Both the position numbers and the translations under genes were made by a program. A stretch of 64,000 nucleotides of DNA. Source: Austwickia sp. Lineage in GTDB: Bacteria > Actinomycetota > Actinomycetes > Actinomycetales > Dermatophilaceae. Below are positions 30,791-38,700 of the stretch, piece by piece. The DNA is taken from the NCBI GenBank assembly GCA_016699675.1, contig CP064985.1:310001-374000 (forward strand), read 5' to 3'. The notes under the pieces are model-generated. The model was not told where the DNA came from. It saw only the letters and a list, made by a program, of their open reading frames with translations, and searched no databases. Numbering within the stretch: position 1 is the first letter of the stretch; every line of letters starts with the position of its first letter.

Positions 30791-33409
30791 TCAGCCCTTG
30801 GCCTCGACCGTCGTGGTCCCGTCGACGCCGACGACGAGACCGGGAAGGGGGTCGGGGACGTCGCCGTACGGCATCGCCACCGGGCCGCCCGACACCGTGA
30901 CCGACAGCGCCAGGGAATCCTGCGCAGCCGCATCCACCACCTCGACGGCCGCCGCGGCGGGGTTCACCGGGTCCCGCCAGGTGCGCCACGCGCCGGCCGG
31001 CCCCAGCCCCACCCGGCGCCCGTCGACCGTCAGGCCGGTCAGCGTGACGCGGCCCCGCACCATCGCAGGGGGCCGCCCGGATCCTTGCGACCCGGTCGAA
31101 CCGGTCGAAGCCTGCGACGCCGCCCCGGGCGTGCCGCCGGGCAGCGGCGCCAGGGCGAAGGTCAACCGGTCGAAGCGGCACGCCTCCTGGCACAGCAGGG
31201 GCGCGCTGAGCTGGGTGGGCGCGGTCGTACGCAGCGGAAACACGCCCAGCGGACGATCGAGCCGGCGCCCGTCGGGGGTCGTGACGACCGCGCCCACCCG
31301 CAGCCCCCAGGCGCGCCAGACCGGGTCGTCGGCGGCAGGGGTCTCACCCGGCGCCGGGCCAGGGGTCGTGCCCGGGGTCCCCGCCGCCGTCGAGTCCAGC
31401 GGCGTCAGGTCCGTGGTGCCGGTCAGCGCGAGGACGGAGCCGGCGACCCGCAGGGACGGCGGCCGTTCCCCGGCGGAGAGGCGGTCCAGGTCCGCACCGG
31501 GCAGCGTCGACGTGTACGCCACCCGACCCAGCTGCCGCGGGTCCACCGCGAGCGTCGCCGGCGCCTCGCCGTCGGCGGGACGGGTCACCGCGACCACGGT
31601 GGCCTTCTCCCCGGCGGGGTCGGCCCGCTGCACCAGGTCGACGAGGGCGGGCAGATCGGCGGTGCCGACCTGCACGGCGTACGGCGCCCGGGCCTCCAGT
31701 TCCGCGCGCAACTGCCGGTTCCGCGCGCCCACGACGGCCGCATTGGCGGCGACCACGGTGGACGCCGTGGCCACGGCCACGATCACGGCGACGAGCCGTC
31801 CGACGGGGCGCCGAGCCGCCGCGGCCCAGCCCAGCGCCGCCCCGGCGGCCCCGCGACGCCGCGCCCGGCGTGCGGCGGCCGGACCCAGCCGCCCCAGCAG
31901 ACCCGCGCCGAGCAGTCCCAGCGCGAGCGCCAGCAGGGTGGGCGCCGCCAACGCGAGCGGGGTGGGATCGGACGTGGTCCGCAGCGCCAGCACGGCGGCG
32001 GCGGTGAGCGCGAGCACGACCCATGTCCCGGCCCCGATGCCGCGGGGCAGGACGGGCAGCCGCTGCAGCAGCCGGAAGACGTCGAGCCGCACGATCGGCC
32101 ACACGGCGAGCGCGACGACCGCACCGGCGACCACCGCCGCGACCAGGACCGCCACCCCGGTGGACGGGCCGATCTCGGCGGGGACCCCCGCCGGCAGGAT
32201 CCGGGCCCGCAGGGCGGCGTCGATGCCCACGGCGCCGAGCCCGCCGAGCACCACCCCGACCAGCACCGGCGGCAGCAGCTCGCCGAGCAGCAGCCGACGG
32301 GCCCCGCGGGCGCCCCCGCCGCGCAACCGGGCCAGGGCGGCCTCGCCCCGCCGTTCGTCGGCTGCGGACCGGGCGACGGCGTACAGGACGGCGACCACCA
32401 ACGCCGCGAGCTGCCCGAGAACCAGGGGGACGATGAGGCGGATCTGCGCGGCGGACGAGGCGACCTCCTCGCCGGCCGCCGCCACCCCACCGCGCAGGAC
32501 GGTGCCGGACGGGGCCCGCTCCTGGGCCGCGCCGATCTCGCGCTGGACCGCGGGCAGGTCGTCGATGGTCAGGGCGAGCGGGTCCACGGCGTACTCGCGC
32601 GTGGCCGACACCACCCACCCGGGCCGCACGGTCGCCGGCGCGGCGACCCACGGATCGAGCTTGACGCCCTGGTCCTGGACGATGGCGCGGTTCCCGCCGA
32701 GGTGGCGGCCCAGCCAGAAGCGGTCGTCGGGGGCCTGAACGTACACCCCCACCACGGTCAGCTGGACGATGTCCATGGCCGGCTGCCCGGGCCCGGACGG
32801 CACGGACCGGGTGCCCCGACGCGGGTCGCCGGAACCCGTGGGGGCGGCGTACGGCCGCGTCGTGCCCACCCGCCAGCCGTAGGCGTCGCTGTCGGATTCG
32901 CTGACCGCGATCTCTCCGGCGGCCGTGGGGCACCGGCCCGCGCTGAACCGCAGGTGCGCGCAGACGTCGTCGCGGACGAGCAGCTGGGCGGGGTTGGGCG
33001 GCGCGGGCTCGGGGAACACCTGCGTCAGCCCGTCGGCGGCCCAGTTGCCGACGCCCCGGGGGTAGACCCTGCGGGTGACCGGGCCGAGGAGTTCGGCCGC
33101 CTGGCCGACCTCGGACGCGGGCGCCTCCCGCAACCCGGCGTCGACGATCAGGGCGCTCGCCACCGCGGGGCGGAGGGTCACCGCCGGCTTGACCACGCCC
33201 TGCTCCAGGGAGCGCGTGGCGAGCCGTATCAGCACGACGCAGGCCCCGACGAGGAACGCCAACACGAGCACGCCGACGGTCTGCCGGGTCGGTGCCGCAT
33301 CGCCGCGACCACCCAGCGGGCGGACACCGCGGACCTGGCCCGCGAGGCGATCCGAGGGGAAGCCGGCTCCCCCGGCGCAGCCCGGTCCTGCCCGGGCCGG
33401 CTGCGCCAC
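30791..33409 (-). CDS. FtsX/MacB-like ABC transporter permease, main part
   Basis: 872 aa. It has a first membrane segment near residues 43-62 (TVGVLVLAFLVGACVVLIRL), a large exported domain (about 65-325), a four-segment membrane block (about 330-560) with a conserved RRGEAALARLRGGGARGARR loop, and a second exported domain. The layout is that of a duplicated FtsX-domain permease used for lipoprotein, peptide or lipid export. The final FtsX unit is missing from this frame but is encoded just downstream in the -1 frame. The start is GTG at 33409. It heads the block permease-ATPase-ATPase-thiamine-binding protein. The substrate is unknown. Confidence 0.78.
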   Translation of the reverse strand: MAQPARAGPGCAGGAGFPSDRLAGQVRGVRPLGGRGDAAPTRQTVGVLVLAFLVGACVVLIRLATRSLEQGVVKPAVTLRPAVASALIVDAGLREAPASEVGQAAELLGPVTRRVYPRGVGNWAADGLTQVFPEPAPPNPAQLLVRDDVCAHLRFSAGRCPTAAGEIAVSESDSDAYGWRVGTTRPYAAPTGSGDPRRGTRSVPSGPGQPAMDIVQLTVVGVYVQAPDDRFWLGRHLGGNRAIVQDQGVKLDPWVAAPATVRPGWVVSATREYAVDPLALTIDDLPAVQREIGAAQERAPSGTVLRGGVAAAGEEVASSAAQIRLIVPLVLGQLAALVVAVLYAVARSAADERRGEAALARLRGGGARGARRLLLGELLPPVLVGVVLGGLGAVGIDAALRARILPAGVPAEIGPSTGVAVLVAAVVAGAVVALAVWPIVRLDVFRLLQRLPVLPRGIGAGTWVVLALTAAAVLALRTTSDPTPLALAAPTLLALALGLLGAGLLGRLGPAAARRARRRGAAGAALGWAAAARRPVGRLVAVIVAVATASTVVAANAAVVGARNRQLRAELEARAPYAVQVGTADLPALVDLVQRADPAGEKATVVAVTRPADGEAPATLAVDPRQLGRVAYTSTLPGADLDRLSAGERPPSLRVAGSVLALTGTTDLTPLDSTAAGTPGTTPGPAPGETPAADDPVWRAWGLRVGAVVTTPDGRRLDRPLGVFPLRTTAPTQLSAPLLCQEACRFDRLTFALAPLPGGTPGAASQASTGSTGSQGSGRPPAMVRGRVTLTGLTVDGRRVGLGPAGAWRTWRDPVNPAAAAVEVVDAAAQDSLALSVTVSGGPVAMPYGDVPDPLPGLVVGVDGTTTVEAKG

Positions 33410-33507
33410 CCCCGTCGACCGGCCGTCATACCGGCAGGCTACGCCCGCATCCCGCGCGAAGCGGGGCGGTCGGCGGCGAACTCACCCCACCCCCCACCCG
33501 CCCACCT

Positions 33508-34548
33508 TCACCGCCCAGGGCTCTCGTCGTCCGGTGCGGTGATCCGACGGGTGACCCGCAGCATCGTCTCGATGGGCTCGTACCCCAACGCCCGGCTCAG
33601 CGAGGCCAGCTTGCGGTCGATCTCCACGGTCGTCGTCTGGACGTGGGTGCGTTCCGGCGCGTGCCGGCCCAGCCAACCCGCGGTCGCCACCAGCAGCATG
33701 GGGGCCAGGCGCTTGCGGCGATGGGCCTCGTCGACATACGTCGCGCGCTGCAGCGTCGCCGCGAACTCCGGCTTGGGGGGCACCCGCACGGTGGAAAACG
33801 CGATGAGGCGATCCTCGGGGCTCAAGGCCACCGCCGTCACGACCCGGTGACCCTGGCCGAGCCACATCGTCGTCGTCCGCTCGAAGTCGCCCGTGGCCTG
33901 TTCCGGCTGCACGGCCAGCCCGCGCGCGAGGTCGTGCTCGTCGGAGGTCGCCCGCAGCGCGAGGAACTCGTCGCGCCAGTGCTGCGGGGGCAGGCCCTCG
34001 AAGAGGGCGAACCGGTAGCCCTCCATCCGTGGATAGCCGGCCTGGACGAACGAGGTCACGGTGTCGGGCTTTAAGGGCAGCGTCAGCTCCCAGCGGATCA
34101 TCCGCCGCCCGATCTCGAATCCGTGGGTCCGGGCGAACCCGACGTACGGGTGTCGGCTCGCCTCCATCAGGTTGTCCCCCGCGAACTCGACCGCCGAGAG
34201 CATCCGGGTCCGCCCGTTCTGCTGCGCTCGAGTCAGCAGCTCCTCCATCAGCATCCGGCCGATGCCGTCGCCGCGGTAGTGCGGCGGCACGTACGGGAAG
34301 ACCCACACGTCCTCCGAGTCCGCGGCGGTCGGGGTCAGCTCGATCGCCGCGCCGAGCAGGGAGCCCCGGGCGGTGACGCCGATGACGTGCCGCCGGTGCT
34401 GCTCGTCCGGGAGGGCCATCAGCTCGATGAAGTCCTCCAGCGCCGTGGGCTGGTAGCGCGGCCGCCCGGCGCTGAGCGCCGTCTCGCGGACGCGCCAATA
34501 ATGCTCAGCCTCAGCGTGATTCGCCAGGTCCAGCGCGACGAGCTCCAT
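33508..34548 (-). CDS. Tandem GNAT acetyltransferase
   Basis: 346 aa with two GNAT-like domains. The first has the acetyl-CoA loop VPPHYRGDGIGRMLMEELL; the second has a looser equivalent, VDEAHRRKRLAPMLLVAT. Such double GNAT proteins are common in actinobacteria and resemble mycothiol synthase-type layouts, but I see no specific match to MshD. The ATG at 34548 is used; a GTG at 34593 is possible. The frame stays open upstream through meaB, but those codons are a shadow. The acceptor is unknown. Confidence 0.72.
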   Translation of the reverse strand: MELVALDLANHAEAEHYWRVRETALSAGRPRYQPTALEDFIELMALPDEQHRRHVIGVTARGSLLGAAIELTPTAADSEDVWVFPYVPPHYRGDGIGRMLMEELLTRAQQNGRTRMLSAVEFAGDNLMEASRHPYVGFARTHGFEIGRRMIRWELTLPLKPDTVTSFVQAGYPRMEGYRFALFEGLPPQHWRDEFLALRATSDEHDLARGLAVQPEQATGDFERTTTMWLGQGHRVVTAVALSPEDRLIAFSTVRVPPKPEFAATLQRATYVDEAHRRKRLAPMLLVATAGWLGRHAPERTHVQTTTVEIDRKLASLSRALGYEPIETMLRVTRRITAPDDESPGR

Positions 34549-34642
34549 CGCCTCACGGTAATCGGGCCCGCGCGCGGGGCCCGACAGGCACACCGCCCCG
34601 CCGTACGGCGGCAACGGCGGGTACGTCGGAGCCGCCAGCCGC

Positions 34643-35605
34643 TCAGCCCATGTTGTCGAGGACGCTGTCCGCGGCGGCGTACGGGTCCAGGTCGCCCGTG
34701 ACGACCTTGTGCGCGAGCTCCTCCATGCTGTGGCCGCCTCGCAGGTCGCCCATGCGCTCGCGCAGGGCCGCGAGGGTGATGGCCTCGATCTCGTCGGCGG
34801 CCCGGGCCACCCGGCGGCGGTGCAGCTCGCCGTGCTCGGACATCCACGCGTGGTGTCCATCGATGGCCTCGACGACCTCGTCGACACCCTGCATCTGCGC
34901 GGCGACGGTCTTGAGGACCGGGGGCCGCCACTGCGGGCCGTCGGTGCGCTCGCCCAGGCTGATCATGTGGCGGATGTCGCGGACGGTGGCGTCGGCGCCC
35001 TCGCGGTCGGCCTTGTTGACGACGAAGACGTCGCCGATCTCCAGGATGCCGGCCTTGGCGGCCTGGATGCCGTCGCCCATCCCCGGCGCGAGCAGCACGA
35101 TCGTGGTGTCGGCGAGCCCCACGACCTCGACCTCCGACTGGCCGACGCCGACGGTCTCGACGAGCAGCACGTCGCAGCCGGCGGCGTCGAGCACCCGCAG
35201 GGCCTGCGGGGTGGCCCAGGACAAGCCGCCCAGGTGACCGCGGCTGGCCATCGAGCGGATGTAGACCTCGCGGTCGAGGGCGTGGTCCTGCATGCGCACC
35301 CGGTCGCCGAGCAGGGCCCCGCCCGAGAACGGCGAACTCGGGTCCACGGCCAGCACGCCGACGCGCTTGCCCTGCTTGCGGAAGGCCGTGACGAGCGCGT
35401 TGGTGGACGTCGACTTGCCGACTCCGGGGCTGCCCGTGATGCCGATGATGTGCGCGTGCCCGGTGTGCGGGGCCAGTGCCGCCATCACCTCGCGAAGCAG
35501 CGGCGAGGCGTCCTCGACGAGCGAGATCAGGCGCGCCACGGCGCGCGGCGAGCCCTCCCGGGCCTGGGACACGAGGGTGGGGACATCGACGGCGCGGCGG
35601 GACAT
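34643..35605 (-). CDS. meaB: MeaB-family mutase-associated GTPase chaperone
   Basis: G3E GTPase, 320 aa, that loads and protects the adenosylcobalamin of acyl-CoA mutases. Motifs: GITGSPGVGKSTSTNAL (P loop), LAVDPSSPFSGGALLGDRVR, ETVGVGQSEVEV (metal/switch region) and VVNKADREGAD (NKxD). The start is ATG at 35605 with GGTGAGG just upstream; the frame opens earlier at 35677 but without family resemblance. It could service the IcmA-like mutase (24.6 kb) or the Ecm-like mutase (49.3 kb). It follows the thiolase gene on the same strand. Confidence 0.94.
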   Translation of the reverse strand: MSRRAVDVPTLVSQAREGSPRAVARLISLVEDASPLLREVMAALAPHTGHAHIIGITGSPGVGKSTSTNALVTAFRKQGKRVGVLAVDPSSPFSGGALLGDRVRMQDHALDREVYIRSMASRGHLGGLSWATPQALRVLDAAGCDVLLVETVGVGQSEVEVVGLADTTIVLLAPGMGDGIQAAKAGILEIGDVFVVNKADREGADATVRDIRHMISLGERTDGPQWRPPVLKTVAAQMQGVDEVVEAIDGHHAWMSEHGELHRRRVARAADEIEAITLAALRERMGDLRGGHSMEELAHKVVTGDLDPYAAADSVLDNMG

Positions 35606-35658
35606 GAACCTCACCTTACCCAGCGGAGACAGGGCGAATGGGCGGTGCGGGAACGGCA

Positions 35659-35694
35659 GGACGCCGGCCCGCCGCACGCGGCGTACCGGCGTCC
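35659..35694 (-). terminator. Terminator after the thiolase gene
   Basis: GGACGCCGG (35659-35667) pairs with CCGGCGTCC (35686-35694), and the interior forms a second CGCCG/CGGCG stem. It lies between the thiolase stop and the meaB start, so meaB may be transcribed separately or by read-through. Confidence 0.6.
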
Positions 35695-35719
35695 CGACCC
35701 CTGTCTACAGGCGCTGTGG

Positions 35720-36904
35720 TCAGGCCTTGGGCACCCGCACGATCAGGGCGTCACCCTGGCCGCCGCCGCCGCACAGCCCCGCCACCCCGACGCCGCCACC
35801 GCGGCGCTTGAGCTCCAGGGCCAGCGTCAACACGACCCGGGCCCCGGAGGCGCCGAGCGGGTGGCCCATCGCGATCGCGCCGCCGTGCACGTTGATCTTG
35901 TCCGCGTCGAGCCCCAGCTGCTTGGCGCTGGCGATCCCCACGGCGGCGAAGGCCTCGTTGATCTCGATCAGGTCGAGATCCGTCGGCGCGACCCCCTCGC
36001 GCTCACACGCCTGGGCGATGGCGCCGGCGGGCTGGTAGACGATGCCCGAGTCCGGCCCGGCGACGGTGCCATAGCTGCCGATCTCCGCGAGCCAGGACAG
36101 GCCCAGTTCCTCGGCCTTGCTCTTGCGCATCACGACGACGGCGGCGGCGCCGTCGCTGATCTGGCTGGCCGAGCCCGCCGTGATCGTGCCGTCCTTGGAG
36201 AAGGCCGGCCGCAGCTTGGCCAGCGACTCCTCCGTGGTGTCCGCGCGGATGCCCTCGTCCCGGTCGACGATCTTGGGCTCCCCCTTGCGCTGCGGGATCT
36301 CCACGGGAACGACCTCGTCGGCGAAGACGCCGTCGGCCCAGGCCTTGGCCGCCAACCGGTGGCTGCGGGCGGCCAGGGCATCCTGCTCCTCGCGGCTCAC
36401 CCCGTGGCCGGCCTCGTCGGTGATGTTGCCCATGCCGCGGTCGGTGAAGGCGTCCCATAGGCCGTCGTACTCCATCGCGTCGCGCAGACCCACCGTGCCG
36501 AACTTGTAGCCCGAACGGCTCTTCTCCAGCAGATGCGGGGCGTTGGTCATGGACTCCATGCCGCCCGCCACGACGATGTCGAACTGGCCGGCGCGAATCG
36601 CCTGGTCGGCCAGGGCGATGGCGGTCAGGCCGGAGAGGCAGACCTTGTTGATGGTGAGGGCCGGGGTGGTCATCGGGATGCCGGCCTTGGCGGCGGCCTG
36701 CCGCGCCGTCATCTGGCCGCAGCCGGCCTGGATGACGTGGCCCATGATGACGTACTCGACTTGCTCGGGCGCCACCCCCGCGCGGTCCAAGGCACCCTTG
36801 ATCGCCACGCCCCCCAGCTCCATCGCGGACAGATCCTTGAGGGAACCGAGCAGCCGACCCATCGGGGTGCGTGCGCCGGCGACGATAACGGTGGACTCAG
36901 ACAT
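35720..36904 (-). CDS. Acetyl-CoA C-acetyltransferase (thiolase)
   Basis: 394-aa degradative/biosynthetic thiolase. The nucleophile Cys lies in INKVCLSGLTAIALADQAIR, with GGMESMTNAPHLL, then the His in HGGAIAMGHPLGASGAR, and the second Cys in GLCGGGGQGDALIV. It condenses two acetyl-CoA or cleaves 3-ketoacyl-CoA. With the 3-hydroxyacyl-CoA dehydrogenase at 38.7 kb it could make or degrade 3-hydroxybutyryl-CoA, a precursor of the ethylmalonyl-CoA route or of storage polymer. GGGAGG precedes the ATG at 36904, and a dyad overlaps the probable start of transcription. Confidence 0.93.
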   Translation of the reverse strand: MSESTVIVAGARTPMGRLLGSLKDLSAMELGGVAIKGALDRAGVAPEQVEYVIMGHVIQAGCGQMTARQAAAKAGIPMTTPALTINKVCLSGLTAIALADQAIRAGQFDIVVAGGMESMTNAPHLLEKSRSGYKFGTVGLRDAMEYDGLWDAFTDRGMGNITDEAGHGVSREEQDALAARSHRLAAKAWADGVFADEVVPVEIPQRKGEPKIVDRDEGIRADTTEESLAKLRPAFSKDGTITAGSASQISDGAAAVVVMRKSKAEELGLSWLAEIGSYGTVAGPDSGIVYQPAGAIAQACEREGVAPTDLDLIEINEAFAAVGIASAKQLGLDADKINVHGGAIAMGHPLGASGARVVLTLALELKRRGGGVGVAGLCGGGGQGDALIVRVPKA

Positions 36905-36917
36905 GGAACCTCCCTAA

Positions 36918-36927
36918 TGAGCGTTCA
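36918..36927 (-). promoter_or_regulatory. TetR-like operator over the thiolase promoter
   Basis: TGAGCGTTCA (8 of 10 palindromic) with AA/TT-type flanks lies 14 bp upstream of the thiolase start. On the minus strand a TAGAGT hexamer about 15 bp further upstream could be the -10. The dyad would then overlap transcription initiation, a typical repressor position. Confidence 0.4.
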
Positions 36928-37118
36928 GTTACGGCAACTCTAGCCACGCCGTAGCTACTCGCCAGTCCGTTGCGAAAGTGATGCGCCGATCGGTCGACAA
37001 CTCGTCGCCGCGCGGGCCGGCCTTCGCATCGCTGCGGCATCCGTCCCCGGGTCCGCGTCGCTCAAGCCGATGCGCCTGACCCGACCGGCGCGGCGTCGCG
37101 GCCCCTAGGCTGAACCGC

Positions 37119-37556
37119 ATGAGCGAAGCCATGACCGGACTGTTCACCCACATCGACCACGTCGGCATCGCGGTGCCGGACCTCGACGCGGCCATCGCGT
37201 TCTACGAGGAGAAATACGGGATGCGCATGGCGCACCGGGAGACCAACGAGGAGCAGGGCGTCCAGGAGGCGATGATGGAGGTCGGCGGCTCGACCTCGTG
37301 CATCCAGCTCCTCGCCCCGCTCAACGAGAACAGCACGATCGCCAAGTTCCTGGCCAAGTCGGGTCCCGGCATCCAGCAGATGGCGTACCGTGTCGAGAAC
37401 ATCGACGAGGCCTGCGCGACCCTCACCGAGCGCGGGCTGCGCCTGCTGTACGCCGAGCCCAAGCGCGGCACCGCGGGCAGCCGCATCAACTTCATCCACC
37501 CCAAGGACGCCGGCGGCATCCTGGTCGAGCTGGTGGAGCCGGGCACCGGCCACTGA
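37119..37556 (+). CDS. mce: Methylmalonyl-CoA epimerase
   Basis: VOC-fold enzyme, 145 aa, that interconverts (2R)- and (2S)-methylmalonyl-CoA. THIDHVGIAVPDLDAAIAFY supplies the first metal-binding His, GPGIQQMAYRVENID the catalytic Glu/His region, and INFIHPKDAGGILVELVEP the final metal Glu. The length is normal. It is divergent from the thiolase. It supports a working methylmalonyl-CoA/ethylmalonyl-CoA pathway along with the cobalamin enzymes in this window. It ends before a strong hairpin. Confidence 0.94.
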   Translation: MSEAMTGLFTHIDHVGIAVPDLDAAIAFYEEKYGMRMAHRETNEEQGVQEAMMEVGGSTSCIQLLAPLNENSTIAKFLAKSGPGIQQMAYRVENIDEACATLTERGLRLLYAEPKRGTAGSRINFIHPKDAGGILVELVEPGTGH

Positions 37557-37621
37557 CGACGGGAGCAGCGCAGCGGAGTCCAGGAAAGTGGCCCTCGTCC
37601 CCGGGCCACCGCTGCCTGCTG

Positions 37622-37669
37622 GGCCGTGTTCCCCGAACCGCGGATTATCGCGGCTCGGGGAACACGGCC
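37622..37669. terminator. Bidirectional terminator between mce and the hydrolase
   Basis: A 21-bp inverted repeat (37622-37642 with 37649-37669, one mismatch) around GATTAT lies between convergent genes. It is the strongest structure in this region. Confidence 0.82.
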
Positions 37670-37697
37670 TCTCGGGCTGCACAGTCGGGGGCGCGCG

Positions 37698-38498
37698 TCA
37701 GCCCAGGTCTGGGGCGTCCGCCTCGCCCATCGGGCCCGCCCAGGTGGTCGGCAGGTCGCCGTGTCCCGGCGCCACCACGTCGACGATCTCCTGCAGCGCC
37801 CGGCGTACGAACGTCTCCCCCACCCACAGGTGCTTGCCGCCCTCGATCGGGACCACGCGCGCCTGCGGGATCGCCGCGAACCGCGCGAACGCCTCCTCCG
37901 GCTGCAGGTAGTCGTCCTCCTCGGGCACGAGCGCGACGACGGGCTTGCCCTCCTGGGCCCACTGCGCCAGGTGCTGCTCGTGGCTGTAGCGCAGCGGGGG
38001 CGACAGCAGGATCGCGCCCTCGATCGCCGGGTCGTGGCCGTGCATGAGGGCCAGGTCGGTCCCGAAGCTCCAACCGACCAGCCACCGGTTGGGCAGGTCG
38101 TGGAACTCGGCGTACTCGATGGCGGCCGCCACGTCGTACCGCTCGCTCTGCGCGTAGTCGAACTCCCCCTCGCTCGTCCCCCGCGCCGAGCTGGTCCCGC
38201 GGGTGTTGAACCGGAGCACCGCGATGTCGGCCAGCGCGGGCAGCCGGAAGGCCGCCTTGCGGTAGACGTGGCTGTCCATGAATCCGCCGTGCGTGGGCAG
38301 CGGGTGCAGGGTGATCAGCGTCGCCACCGGCGGTTTGCCGAGGGGCGTGGCCAGCTCCCCCACCAGCACCAGTCCGTCGGCCGTGTGCAGCTCGATGTCC
38401 TCGCGGTGCGCCGGCAGGACGCTGTTCGCGCGGATCTCCCGCGGGGCGACGACGCGCAGCGAGCCCGTGGTGGGATCGGCGGCGGGCGGTACGGACAT
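37698..38498 (-). CDS. Alpha/beta hydrolase
   Basis: 266-aa hydrolase resembling the short dienelactone-hydrolase/YfhR-like group. It shows TLITLHPLPTHGGFMDS near the oxyanion region, the nucleophile elbow GWSFGT, an acidic loop (VPEEDDYLQPEE) and the His in EGGKHLWVGE. The catalytic triad is therefore complete. There is no signal peptide. The substrate is unknown; the acyl-CoA neighbours could suggest a thioesterase, but that is only context. Confidence 0.82.
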   Translation of the reverse strand: MSVPPAADPTTGSLRVVAPREIRANSVLPAHREDIELHTADGLVLVGELATPLGKPPVATLITLHPLPTHGGFMDSHVYRKAAFRLPALADIAVLRFNTRGTSSARGTSEGEFDYAQSERYDVAAAIEYAEFHDLPNRWLVGWSFGTDLALMHGHDPAIEGAILLSPPLRYSHEQHLAQWAQEGKPVVALVPEEDDYLQPEEAFARFAAIPQARVVPIEGGKHLWVGETFVRRALQEIVDVVAPGHGDLPTTWAGPMGEADAPDLG

Positions 38499-38587
38499 CG
38501 GCAGACACCTCGTGGGTCGCGGGGCGGGCTCGGCGGACGGGCGAGCGGGACGCCCCTCATCATGCCAAGACGGGCACGGACGCCGAC

Positions 38588-38629
38588 GGCCGCCGTGCCT
38601 CCCGACGCGAGCAAGGAGGTACGGCGGCC
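38588..38629 (-). terminator. Terminator after the double 3-hydroxyacyl-CoA dehydrogenase
   Basis: GGCCGCCGTGCCTC (38588-38601) pairs with GAGGTACGGCGGCC (38616-38629) with one wobble. It lies downstream of the minus-strand gene ending at 38701. The rest of the 38499-38700 gap holds nothing I can support. Confidence 0.65.
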
Positions 38630-38700
38630 GCGGTGGGCACCCTGGGCGAGCGGGGGCCGCCGGCAGCGCACACAGACGCTGGCGCGGCCCGCCCTGGGCG

